This document shows, piece by piece, positions 35,678 through 44,507 of a DNA stretch of 64,000 bases. The stretch is from the NCBI RefSeq assembly GCF_003610235.1, contig NZ_RAPR01000001.1:372001-436000 (forward strand), given 5' to 3'. The notes beneath the pieces are model-generated. The model made no database searches. It was not told the DNA's origin and saw only the letters and a list, made by a program, of their open reading frames with translations. Source of the DNA: Catellatospora citrea (GTDB lineage Bacteria > Actinomycetota > Actinomycetes > Mycobacteriales > Micromonosporaceae). Each line of letters starts with the position of its first letter. Within the stretch, counting starts at the first letter, position 1. The position numbers and the translations under genes are program-made.

Positions 35678-35953
35678 TCAGAAGTGCACGGGGATGACGA
35701 ACCAGTCGCAGAGCAAGGGACTCGCTCTCAAAGCGCGCCCGAAGATGGCGTCGGCGCTGGCGGCCGAGGACACCGGATCCGCGGCCGCCAGAAACAGCGT
35801 TACGTCGAATCGGCCCGGCCCGGCCCGTACGCGGACGTGCTCGAGCCGGTCGGCGGGCAGGGCATGGGCGTAGAGGATGTCGAGGAGGACTTCGGCGGAC
35901 AGGGTGGTCGTGCCTTCGGTGGGAGCGGCGACGACAAATGCGAACAGCTGCAC
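35678..35953 (-). CDS. Small protein of unknown function in the NRPS operon
   Basis: 91 residues from ATG 35953. The sequence has alternating hydrophobic strands (LFAFVVAAP, HVRVRAGPGRFDVTLFLAAAD, LLCDWFVIPVH) and looks like a compact alpha/beta domain. No motif or family is recognised. It is 75 bases upstream of the PCP-TE gene on the same strand and probably belongs to the same transcript, so a role in the pathway is inferred only from position. Confidence 0.6.
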   Translation of the reverse strand: MQLFAFVVAAPTEGTTTLSAEVLLDILYAHALPADRLEHVRVRAGPGRFDVTLFLAAADPVSSAASADAIFGRALRASPLLCDWFVIPVHF

Positions 35954-36539
35954 TGGCGTTGTCCCTCATGGCTGTGGCTGGACCCTGGCCCGTGGTGGAG
36001 GCCAGCTCGACCGAGCCCGGGGAAACGGTCCGCCCGGCGGGTCCGGACCCATCGTGCTGAAGGCCCGGCACGTTGTCATCGCCTCGCCAGTGGCAGCAAC
36101 GGGCCTGGCATGTTCTTGCCAGCACCCGGGGTGAATCGGCACGTCAAGGCCGGAAGCTGCCAGGCAGGTTCATGCCTGTGCGGCGGTAGTGACATTCACC
36201 GTGACCGCTCGCAGACTCAGGTCGAACGACTGCCCAGACCGCTCTAGCAGCACTTGGCAGTCATCGGACCGACCAAACCAGACGGGGGTCTGCGGTGACG
36301 GGAATGGGCAACGCAAGTAGAACGCCGTCGACGTCGCGCGGCAACGGCGCCGGCAACGAATGGGGCTGAGCCGAGCCGTGACGACGTCCGATGAGGCGAC
36401 GTATCGGCGGGACGACCCGCGGTGTGTGCCGACGATGCGGTCGGACCGCTCGCCGGCGCCACCGCTGCCCGCATCGACTACCGCAGGCCGCGGTGACCGG
36501 TGCCGGGGCCCCGCGGGTGGGCAGACCGCGAGTCGGCTC
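35954..36539. other. Intergenic region upstream of the NRPS operon
   Basis: 586 bases between the small operon-leading gene and the stop of the TrmB/LuxR regulator. No gene is supported. The operon promoter should lie near 35954-36200; I see only a short dyad (TGCCCAGACC..TGGCA region near 36228-36257) and no clear hexamers. Confidence 0.4.
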
Positions 36540-37526
36540 TCACAGCCAGCCGCGCTCGGCCGCTTTGATGCCCGCCTGGAACCGGCTCCGGGCGTTCAGG
36601 CGCGTCATCAGGTTGGCCATCATGCGACGGACCGTCCGGGTCGACAGGCTCAAGTCCCGGCCCACCGCCTCGTCGGTCTGGCCGTTGGCCAGCAGCCGCA
36701 GCAACTGGCTTTCCAGCGGAATCAGCTCGTCGTCCTCGGGGACCGTCCGGTCACCGAACTCGGTGGCCGCCGCCCAGGCCTGCTGGAAGTAGGCGTGCAG
36801 GATCGCGACGAGGCCGAGGCTGCGGATCTCCAACGCACCCTGCTTGCTGTCGGTCACGTCGATCGGCACCAACGCCACCTCGGCGTCATAGATGACCATC
36901 AGGGCCGGCACGATCGGCATGCAGCGCAGTTCACCGCCCAGCTGCGTGAACCAGTTCGCGTACGCGAGCATCTGCACGTTGTTGCGGAAGCTGTCCTGGT
37001 AGATCGCCCGGATCCGCACCCCCCGCTCGAGCACCTGCTGGTTGAGCGGGGAGCTGGCGTCTTTGGCATCAGGGGTCTGCGCCGCGTTCGGATTGAACGA
37101 CACCACCTCATGCTTGACGCTGACGGCGAGTTCCTCCAGGCGGGTCCGGACCGCCTCCAGACCGATGAACCGGACCACGGGCTCCGCGTCCGCGCGGCGT
37201 GCCTGCTGGTCGAGCATCGAGGCGATCGCGTCCCGCGTATCCTCGATCTGGCGCTGGCGCAACTGGACGCCCACCTGGGCCTGTTCGAGCAGCGCGTTCA
37301 GCGCCACGGTCGGGCTCACCGCCCGCATCTGCCCCGGCCGCCCGGCCACGGGCCGCAGCAGCGTCAGGTCGGCCAGCTCGTCCAGCGCAGCGCGCACCGC
37401 CTGCGTGCCCATACCCAGCGCCGCCGCGATCTCCGCGACTCCGGCCGTGGGCTGTACGAGCATCGTCCGGTACACGTCGGCGGCAGCGGGTGAGGCCCCC
37501 AGCGCCTCCAGCAGCCGAGCGTTCAT
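36540..37526 (-). CDS. TrmB-type / LuxR-HTH transcriptional regulator
   Basis: 328 residues from ATG 37526; ATG 37574 is a longer alternative. The N-terminal TrmB-like winged helix (LLEALGASPAAADVYRTML, then VAEIAAALGMGTQAVRAALD) is followed by a ~160-residue sensing region (VRFIGLEAVRTRLEELA). At the C-terminus is a LuxR/GerE HTH (LLRLLANGQTDEAVGRDLSL, STRTVRRMMANLMTRL). This architecture is common beside actinomycete biosynthetic clusters. It lies between the two halves of the NRPS cluster and is the likely pathway regulator. Confidence 0.87.
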   Translation of the reverse strand: MNARLLEALGASPAAADVYRTMLVQPTAGVAEIAAALGMGTQAVRAALDELADLTLLRPVAGRPGQMRAVSPTVALNALLEQAQVGVQLRQRQIEDTRDAIASMLDQQARRADAEPVVRFIGLEAVRTRLEELAVSVKHEVVSFNPNAAQTPDAKDASSPLNQQVLERGVRIRAIYQDSFRNNVQMLAYANWFTQLGGELRCMPIVPALMVIYDAEVALVPIDVTDSKQGALEIRSLGLVAILHAYFQQAWAAATEFGDRTVPEDDELIPLESQLLRLLANGQTDEAVGRDLSLSTRTVRRMMANLMTRLNARSRFQAGIKAAERGWL

Positions 37527-37824
37527 GATCCCCCGTTCACGTTCTCCTCGACCGGCGCCTGCGGACTGGTCCACACCGGACTGAAATCCTACGGCGCACC
37601 GGTATGCGTTCGAAGCCCCGCCTCACCCGCTGGACGAGCAGCGCAGTCACCCGCCCGGTGATCGAAGACGATCACCCGCTGGCAGGGCAATCCACAGACC
37701 ACCCGGCCCACCCCATGCGGCCGAAGGACCCGGTGCCGGTGGCTCCACGCCACCCCGCAAGCAGCGCCCCAGCCGACCGGGCACCGGACACGTCCCACCC
37801 ATCCACCGACCCGAAGGAACCGTC

Positions 37825-38601
37825 ATGACCGACCACCGCATGACCGCCACACTGCGACCGCCGTCCCCGCCGCGAGCCGGCCGGCCCCTGCTGGCAGTCG
37901 AGTTCACCGGACTCGGCGCCGGCGAAGACCTGCAGTTCCTGCTCAGCAGCCTGCGCGACACGCACGTTCATCGGGTCGACCCACTCGACACCGAAGCCGC
38001 GCCGACCATCACCGGCTTCGCCCAGCAGGTGGTCACCGCGCTCGCGGCCCGGCATGGGGGCGCCGTCATCGGCTCGTGCACCGGCGCCGTGGTGGCCGTC
38101 GAGATCGCCGCCCAACTCCACCGCGACGGCGCCGAACCCGACCTCGTCGTACTGGTCAACCCACAATGCGCGAGGAACACCTACCTGCTCGAGGAGCACC
38201 GGGCCATCGCCACCCGGCTCGGTGCGAACACCACCGCCGAACCCGCCATCGACGTCGCAGACCCGGTGCTGCTGCACGCCGACCTGCTCAAGCATGCGGA
38301 AAGCTTCGCGATCGCGCAGGGCATCCCCGCCGAGGACGCCGCCGTGTTCGCCGCCGACCTGTGCGACCGCTACCGCGCCTGGTTCGATTTCCTGGCCGCG
38401 ACAGCCCGGCACGACCTGCCCCCGATCGACACCCCCGTCGTGATCATCGTCGACGAGTCCGTGGCAGCGGCCGGGCTCTGGAAACCGTTCGCCGACCTTT
38501 CCCCCGAGACCGAGGTCATCACTCATCACGACGGCCCGGCACTGACCTCACCTCCCCTGCGTGACCGGCTCGCGGCACTGATCGCAGGTGACGCGCAGTG
38601 A
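37825..38601 (+). CDS. Thioesterase-like alpha/beta-hydrolase with Cys elbow
   Basis: 258 residues. The fold matches type II thioesterases, but the nucleophile elbow reads VIGSCTGAVVA, placing cysteine where GHSxG usually has serine. The rest of the triad appears to be the aspartate in VDES (~215) and the histidine in HHDGPAL (~235). Such proteins can edit mis-loaded carriers or act as acyltransferases. The stop overlaps the GTG of the MFS gene by four bases. It probably belongs to the NRPS cluster. Confidence 0.75.
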   Translation: MTDHRMTATLRPPSPPRAGRPLLAVEFTGLGAGEDLQFLLSSLRDTHVHRVDPLDTEAAPTITGFAQQVVTALAARHGGAVIGSCTGAVVAVEIAAQLHRDGAEPDLVVLVNPQCARNTYLLEEHRAIATRLGANTTAEPAIDVADPVLLHADLLKHAESFAIAQGIPAEDAAVFAADLCDRYRAWFDFLAATARHDLPPIDTPVVIIVDESVAAAGLWKPFADLSPETEVITHHDGPALTSPPLRDRLAALIAGDAQ

Positions 38602-39881
38602 TCACCTCGACCCGTCTGGGAGCCCTCGCCGAACGCCCGTTCCGACTACTGTGGATCGGACGGACGACCTCGGCATTCGGTGACGCCCTCATGCCCGTCA
38701 CCCTCGCGTTCGCCGTGCTGTCGGTCGGCGGCACCGCCACCGACCTCGGCGCGGTACTCGCCACCTCCACCGTGGTCCGGGTGGTGCTGCTGCTGTTCGG
38801 CGGCACCCTGGCCGACAGGATGCCCCGCAGGCTGCTACTGGTCGGCAGCGACGTGTTCCTGTTCGTCGTCCAGTCCTGCGTCGGTGTCCTGCTGCTGACA
38901 GGCCGACCCAGTGTCACCGTGCTCACGGTCGCCGCAATCTGCTACGGCGCGGCCGCCGCGATCGCCCGGCCCGCGTTCACCGGCATCGTGCCGCAGACCG
39001 TCAGCACCCACCGCCTCCAGCAGGCCAACGCACTGACCGACGTATCCCGCAGCACCGTCGAGATCCTGGGACCGCTGCTCGCCGGCGTCGCGGTCGTCAC
39101 CACCTCGGCCGGCTGGGTATACCTCCTGGACGCAGCGACCTTCCTGATCAGCGCCGTCGCCCTCGGCATGCTCAAGTTGCCCCGACGTCCCCCGCGCGAG
39201 CACGGCAGCTTCCTCGCCGACCTGGCCGTCGGCTGGCGGGAGATGGCCTCCCGGTCCTGGTACTGGATCTCCCTGTGCTGCCACGCCCTGTGGAACCTCG
39301 GATCCTGCGCGTTCCTGGTACTCGGGCCGGTCATCATCGCCCGCGAGGCCGGCGGCGCGTCAGCCTGGGGCCTGATCAGCGCCAGCATGGCCGTCGGCGC
39401 ACTGGCCGGCGGAGTGCTCTCGCTGCGCTGGCAACCGCGTCGGCCGCTGATCGTCGCCCACCTCGGGCTGGCACTGACCGCGCTACAACTCATCGCACTG
39501 ATCGACCCCGCACCCATCCTGGTCAGCATGGCCGCCGGGACATTGGCCGCGGCCGGGGTCGCATTCGTGAACAACGTCTGGGTGACCATCGTCCAGCGGC
39601 TCATCCCGGAAGAAGTGCTGTCCCGCGTCGCCTCCTACGACTGGCTCGTGTCGTTCACCGTCGCGCCGCTCGGCTACGCCGCAGCGGGCCCGCTGGCCGA
39701 GCAGACCGGCAACACCACGGTACTCGTCATCGCCGCGGGCTGCGTCTGCGTCGCGGTGCTCGCCGTGCTCCTCCCGCCCCGGATCCGGTCGCTACGGCAA
39801 CATCGCGGTGGTGAGCTGCACGGATGGCCGGAACTGGACGAGCCACTCGAGCCCGCTCGCACCCTGGCGTCCGTGCGGTAG
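38598..39881 (+). CDS. MFS exporter (DHA3 / EntS-like)
   Basis: 427 residues with about twelve membrane helices and the MFS loop motif GGTLADRMPRR between helices 2 and 3. FRLLWIGRTTSAFGDAL at the N-terminus is typical of DHA3-type efflux proteins such as the enterobactin exporter. It is coupled to the thioesterase-like gene by a four-base overlap, and it ends the cluster. It likely exports the peptide product and may give self-resistance. Confidence 0.9.
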   Translation: MITSTRLGALAERPFRLLWIGRTTSAFGDALMPVTLAFAVLSVGGTATDLGAVLATSTVVRVVLLLFGGTLADRMPRRLLLVGSDVFLFVVQSCVGVLLLTGRPSVTVLTVAAICYGAAAAIARPAFTGIVPQTVSTHRLQQANALTDVSRSTVEILGPLLAGVAVVTTSAGWVYLLDAATFLISAVALGMLKLPRRPPREHGSFLADLAVGWREMASRSWYWISLCCHALWNLGSCAFLVLGPVIIAREAGGASAWGLISASMAVGALAGGVLSLRWQPRRPLIVAHLGLALTALQLIALIDPAPILVSMAAGTLAAAGVAFVNNVWVTIVQRLIPEEVLSRVASYDWLVSFTVAPLGYAAAGPLAEQTGNTTVLVIAAGCVCVAVLAVLLPPRIRSLRQHRGGELHGWPELDEPLEPARTLASVR

Positions 39882-40118
39882 ACCGGGAACGAAGAGTCTG
39901 ATGGCTCTACGACGCTGCTATGTCTCGTCAAAGTCCCGGGCAGTTGTCGGGGAGCGTTTGGTTCAGGCGGAAGGTCTCGTGGGACATGGTCCTTCCAGCA
40001 TCGCTGGGTTTCAAACGGTGTTCAGGCTGGCTGTGATCGGCCTCGATCGGGCAGCCGAGGTCGTGAGACGTTGATCTGGCCGATTCCCAAGCTGACAATG
40101 CTTTGGCAACGTGCCCAC

Positions 40119-40794
40119 GTGATCTCGTCCTACACGACCACGCGCCAGGCTCTGCTACACCAGCAGACGATCCCGACGGCTGCCGGCGCGGGCACGCCGG
40201 CCGTCGGTGTCGCCGACCCGCCCCCGATCGCCGGTGTGCGGTTCGCGCCGCTGGCCGCGGTCGCCACCGAACTCGACCACGTGACATGCAGCGCACCCGC
40301 GCCGCGGACCGTGCTGGCCGGGGACAACGCGCGCATCGAACGCATACGCGACGCCCTCGGATCACACCACTACCTGCACTTCGCCTACCACGGCCACCAG
40401 GACGCCCGCGACCCGTCAGCCAGCTATCGCGCCGTCGCCGACGGGCCGCTGCGTGTACGCGACCTCGCCGACCAGAACATCGAACACGCCCCGACTGGTG
40501 TACCTGTCGGCATGCGAGACGGCCGTGAGCGGGTCCGGCCACGCCGATGAAGCGCTGCACCTCGCGGCCGCGTTCGGATTCACCGGTGCCCGCAACGTCA
40601 TCGGCACGCTGTGGTCAGTGGGCGACTCCAGCTCGATGCAGGTGGCCGCGCAGGTGTACCGGCGATTGGCCGACCGTGGCGGCGACACGGCCGTGCTGGC
40701 GATGGCGGTCGACGCCGCGATGCGGTCGCTGCGCGGCGAATGCGGAACCAACGACGTGCTGCGATGGGCAGCGTACATCCAGTACGGACCGTGA
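40119..40794 (+). pseudogene. CHAT-domain caspase-like protease, truncated and frameshifted
   Basis: The CHAT domain begins near 40119 (VISSYTTTRQALLHQQT). The catalytic His lies in HYLHFAYHGHQD at ~40375 and the catalytic Cys in LVYLSACETA at ~40500, followed by DEALHLAAAFGFTGARNVIG, TLWSVGDSS. The His and Cys are in different frames: a one-base shift falls between about 40480 and 40497. The N-terminal TPR or sensor region found in CHAT proteins is missing. Both catalytic residues survive, so the loss may be recent, or the shift a sequencing error. Confidence 0.75.
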
Positions 40795-40967
40795 CCGCGG
40801 TCTTCATGAAGGCGCAGGTCCTGGACTAATCAGGCGAAACTGGGATGATCGCCCCCGGCACAGCTACGAGTTGACGATGGCATTGCCCGCTGGTGAGTCG
40901 GCGGTGGCTGAAAGTAACCGCCGCGGCGCCACGGGATCGCCGATTCGACCCGGGCGAAGATCGTCGT

Positions 40968-41780
40968 TCACTGGGCACGTTGTTCTGCTGCGCGCACCTC
41001 TGCGGCGCGCTCATCGGCGCGGGATTGCTGCAATGCCTCCATCAAACGTTCCTCCGCCACGCGCGCGTCGGCGGCGCGCTGGGCGTCGCGCTGGGCAGCG
41101 TCGTCAGCAGCACGCTGAGCGGCGTCGTCAGCAGCACGCTGAGCGGCGTCGTCAGCAGCACGCTGAGCGGCGTCGTCGGGGTCGCACTGCGCCTGCCCGT
41201 TACGCTCAGCAGCACGCAGTTCTCCCCCAAGCGCCTGTTCAGCCGGGGAGCCCGCCAACGTCGCATGGTAATTCACGGCCATTTCGATCGGGCCTTCGGC
41301 ACGATTGAGCAATCGCTGCACGTCAGAGATGTGCTCGCCGACATCGATGCAACCGGCGCTGCCCGGATAGCGTCCACCATGGAGGAAGAAGCCATCGCGG
41401 TCATGGGTGTCTGTATCCGTGGCTGGTGTGAGCGGCACCCGCCATTCGCCCCAATCACCCGTGAGCTGCCGAAGCAGATTGCTCGGCGAAAAGTCCTCGG
41501 CATCGAAGTGATAGGACCCCTCAGGCAGCGGTCCGCGCCCCGCGGAGGCCTGATCGAGGGATGTCGTTCCAGGCCGTCCCGAGGTCGCAGGATACTCCGC
41601 CAGTGCGTTCCCGTCGCGGTCGAAGACGGTCAGCGTCTGACCGTTGAACACCAGGTAAGGCCTAATGAGCCCCGCGGGAACCTCGCTGACGCCAGCGATG
41701 GGGTCGGGCCCGAACACGTGCATGGGCGAATCAGTCGGCTGACCTCCGTCGCGATCCGGTGTTCCCGATCGATCTGACAT
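40968..41780 (-). CDS. L,D-transpeptidase-like protein (DUF2778/Tlde1-like) with coiled-coil tail
   Basis: 270 residues, ATG at 41780. Residues ~40-175 resemble the DUF2778/Tlde1 domain: FNGQTLTVFDRDG, an aromatic-Pro-Gly segment GPLPEGSYHF, and the active site FFLHGGRYPGSAGCIDVGEH with His and Cys. There is no signal peptide, as in type VI-type Tlde1 effectors, which are delivered to act on peptidoglycan precursors. From ~195 the protein changes to an Ala/Asp/Gln/Arg coiled coil, with four AADDAAQR-type units encoded by the DNA repeat at 41099-41177, ending in a charged helix. It sits between the CHAT remnant and the HerA gene. Confidence 0.72.
   Translation of the reverse strand: MSDRSGTPDRDGGQPTDSPMHVFGPDPIAGVSEVPAGLIRPYLVFNGQTLTVFDRDGNALAEYPATSGRPGTTSLDQASAGRGPLPEGSYHFDAEDFSPSNLLRQLTGDWGEWRVPLTPATDTDTHDRDGFFLHGGRYPGSAGCIDVGEHISDVQRLLNRAEGPIEMAVNYHATLAGSPAEQALGGELRAAERNGQAQCDPDDAAQRAADDAAQRAADDAAQRAADDAAQRDAQRAADARVAEERLMEALQQSRADERAAEVRAAEQRAQ
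41099..41177. repeat. Three perfect 24-bp tandem repeats coding AADDAAQR
   Basis: CGTCGTCAGCAGCACGCTGA plus GCGG is repeated exactly three times at 41099-41122, 41123-41146 and 41147-41170, with a partial fourth to 41177. It lies inside the coiled-coil tail of the L,D-transpeptidase-like gene, so each unit adds eight residues in frame. The perfect identity suggests recent expansion. Confidence 0.9.
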
Positions 41781-41804
41781 GCCTGCCGCCCTCTTCGGAA
41801 GTAC

Positions 41805-41977
41805 TCACCGCCTCGACTCCGACCTCCTGCCGAAACGATTCGGTGTCGCCGCACGCGTCCCCGGCCACACCGCCCATGCAGCGATCCCTAACAGCAGCGC
41901 GAGGACGACAAGACCCGCCGAGAACGCATCAGGTCAGTTGGAAGCTTGTCGACCAGATTACGCTCGTCCGACGACAT
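41805..41977 (-). pseudogene. Small single-TM protein, apparently frameshifted
   Basis: From ATG 41977 the minus strand reads SSDERNLVDKLPTDLMR, then after a one-base shift FSAGLVVLALLLGIAAWAV WP as a membrane helix, then TRAATPNRFGRRSESRR and stop at 41805. The helix follows the first frame naturally, which suggests a ~57-residue small membrane protein interrupted by one indel near 41920. It lies 25 bases before the L,D-transpeptidase-like gene on the same strand, the position of an accessory or immunity gene. Confidence 0.45.
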
Positions 41978-42299
41978 CTGCCCACGCCACCGCAACGCGA
42001 TCTGGTCTCCGACAGCGCTACATGCGTGACGTCCACGGCCGAGCCTCCGGTCGGTGCATTCACCTGCCGCCAGGCTCACCAGAAGGATTGACCTCGAGCG
42101 CAACCTTGGCGGCCTCGCTGGTGCACGGGCCAGCCCTCTGCACTGCCGTGTCGCTTGACTGATGACAGATGGTCGATCTCTGGGAGAGAATCGCGTCGAG
42201 GCCCATCACGAAGGGCACGGCACGTGGGTCGGTCGCTGAAGCCGCGGCGGACGGCGCGGCCCAGGACAGAGCGTCGTGTCCGCCATGGTTGGAGGTTGA
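41978..42299. other. Gap before the HerA-like gene
   Basis: 322 bases with no supported gene. The promoter and GGAGG ribosome site of the HerA-like gene (about 42291) lie at its right end. No palindromes were noticed. Confidence 0.45.
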
Positions 42300-44486
42300 G
42301 TGCGGCGGTTCGTCGTCACTTCGGCGGCTCAGTTCCCGCCGTGGATGACCTCACGGGCGCATGGATCCCTCTATCCCGACGCGTTGGTCGCGTATCATGA
42401 CTTCCTCGCCCATCTCATGTCTGCCTGCGACGTCACCGTGCACCTGACCGCCGAGGGCGGCGAACCGTCCTTCGGTTACGAGATCTCCCGCGATGACCTC
42501 GACCTGCTGGGGCTGCTGGGCCCGGCCCGGGAGTTCCTGCGAATCGAACCGGGCGAACCAGCAAGATGCCGTTGCGACACAGCCCCGGCACGAGTATTTC
42601 GCGGCATGCGGGCGGTAGTCGTCGGCACGGGGGACGCCCACGGAACGCCGTTGCGGTTCCTTCCGATCGCTCATCACCCCACCGCCGGCGATCGGCCCGA
42701 GTCGGGCAAGTTCAAGATTGCCATGGTCGAGCGCCTCGTTCCGAGACAGCTAGTGCAGACCTGGTCGGCGACGCTGACGGCGCTGCAAGGCCAGGCAGCC
42801 TGCGTGCGGTTGGAGTTCGGCCGAGTCGCCGTCGCGGAGCCGAGCCGGTCCTACGCCGAACATTCGCTGGCGTACCTCAAAGACGGTGCGGGCGCCGTTC
42901 CACGCGCACAGGTAGGCGGAGTCGACCTGCTCGAAGCGATAGCCGTCGGCGGCCGTGTGATGGGTGTGACTGTGCGGATAACGCCACTCCCGGGCCTCGC
43001 CGACAGCGTGCTCCGGGACTTGCCGCAGGCGGGTTGGAGCCTGTCTGCACCCGCCGAGTCGCTGGACCTGCCGAGCGGAAGTGGACCTGCTTCCATCATC
43101 TCGGCCTGGGCATCGATGCTGCTGCCGGAGGAAGCCGCGCTACTCGCGCTGCCTCCGTTCGACACACTGGGCCAGCCGCCTCGATCGTTCGTCCCCTCTC
43201 CGATCCAGCGGTGGTCGGGCGACACGCGTCAGGCGTCGTCCGATGTGATCGTCATCGGACACGGTGGTGTCCGGCAGACCGCTCTGGCGGTGACGGTGCC
43301 GATCGCGGACCTCACCAAGCACGTCTTCGTCGGGGGTACCACGGGATCTGGCAAGACGACGACCCTGTCGCGCCTCGCCGTCGAGGTCGCACGGCGGGGC
43401 GATGTGCCGATCACCCTGATCGACCCGATCCGGCAGCACCTGCGCACGGCCGCCGAGCTGACCGGCGCCGAGATCTTGGACTTCGGCTCGCTCCGGTCAG
43501 ACCTACGCTTCAACCCGATGCTGCCCGCGCTGCGGATCACGACCTACCAGCATGCCGAACTGGTCTGCCGGGCTCTGTCGTTGCTGTTCCCGACCAACCG
43601 CACCGCGTACGAGTTGCTGCAGGACGTCGTCCGGTCGCTGTATCTCAAGAAACATCGCGACGGGTGCTCGGCCTGCGGGAACCTGGAGGCGTCAGCCCGA
43701 CGTCACCTGCTGCGCATGACGGGCGCTGAGATGATGCGAGTGCCCGAGACCATTCCGACCTTCGCCGACCTAGAGACGCATACATGGGACCATTTCACGA
43801 CGCAGGTCGAGGACAAGGAGGGATCCAGCGAATGGTGGGCGGACACCTACGGCCACTTCAAACGCCGGTGGCGAAGCCTGCGCAGCAGCGCCCTCGCTGA
43901 CCTCTTCGACGTGCCCGCCACAACATCGTTGGCTTCTAAGTGGCAGCGCAACAGCCTCATCGAGCTTGGCACCACCTTCTCCTCCGACGAGCGAAACACG
44001 CTGACACTGCTGCTGTTCTCCCTGCTGTGCCAGCATCACCGCAGCTCCGCGATCGAACGCGTCGCCGACGATCCGCGCGACGCACAGCGGGAGCAGTTAC
44101 GTCACCTGGCTGTCCTGGACGAGGCGCACCGTGTCGCCCCGCGGCGCTATGCCGCGTCGACCGAGCATGGTCCGTCGTCGGGTGAGGCGCTGTCGACGTT
44201 CGTCGACCAGATGATGGCCGAGGCACGCGCCGACGGCCTCGGCCTGGTCCTCGCCGATCAGAGCATGCGCGCCGTCTCGGAGGGCGTCATCGTCAACTCG
44301 GGTACGAAGATCGTCCATCGGGTGGTCGACGGGGCGGAGCGGGAGGCGGCGGCACAGGCTCTGGGGCTGTCGGAGGAGCAGCGGTACTACCTGTCGCTGC
44401 TGGCGGTGAATGGAGACAGTCGAGAAGTGGTGTTCGTGAGCCCGTCGCACCACGTGCCGACACTTGTCAATATCTTCGCGCCATGA
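42300..44486 (+). CDS. HerA-like DUF87 P-loop ATPase
   Basis: 728 residues from GTG 42300, preceded by GGAGG. The first ~330 residues are a poorly conserved N-terminal region. The ATPase core begins at ~340 with Walker A VGGTTGSGKTTT, then LIDPIRQHL. Walker B (LAVLDEAHR) is at ~610, and the sensor segment LGLVLADQSMRAV at ~660 precedes a C-terminal arginine-rich helix (DGAEREAAAQALG). This is the HerA/FtsK-like DUF87 class, hexameric DNA-pumping motors that usually partner a nuclease such as NurA or a Sir2/DUF4297-type effector. No such partner is adjacent; the convergent neighbours are dynamin-like genes. Confidence 0.85.
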   Translation: MRRFVVTSAAQFPPWMTSRAHGSLYPDALVAYHDFLAHLMSACDVTVHLTAEGGEPSFGYEISRDDLDLLGLLGPAREFLRIEPGEPARCRCDTAPARVFRGMRAVVVGTGDAHGTPLRFLPIAHHPTAGDRPESGKFKIAMVERLVPRQLVQTWSATLTALQGQAACVRLEFGRVAVAEPSRSYAEHSLAYLKDGAGAVPRAQVGGVDLLEAIAVGGRVMGVTVRITPLPGLADSVLRDLPQAGWSLSAPAESLDLPSGSGPASIISAWASMLLPEEAALLALPPFDTLGQPPRSFVPSPIQRWSGDTRQASSDVIVIGHGGVRQTALAVTVPIADLTKHVFVGGTTGSGKTTTLSRLAVEVARRGDVPITLIDPIRQHLRTAAELTGAEILDFGSLRSDLRFNPMLPALRITTYQHAELVCRALSLLFPTNRTAYELLQDVVRSLYLKKHRDGCSACGNLEASARRHLLRMTGAEMMRVPETIPTFADLETHTWDHFTTQVEDKEGSSEWWADTYGHFKRRWRSLRSSALADLFDVPATTSLASKWQRNSLIELGTTFSSDERNTLTLLLFSLLCQHHRSSAIERVADDPRDAQREQLRHLAVLDEAHRVAPRRYAASTEHGPSSGEALSTFVDQMMAEARADGLGLVLADQSMRAVSEGVIVNSGTKIVHRVVDGAEREAAAQALGLSEEQRYYLSLLAVNGDSREVVFVSPSHHVPTLVNIFAP

Positions 44487-44507
44487 GCGGGCGGTGGTGC
44501 GGTGCGT

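Noticed and set aside
41099..41177. Short tandem repeats considered as CRISPR
   Set aside because: The repeats are contiguous, lack spacers and code for an in-frame coiled coil.
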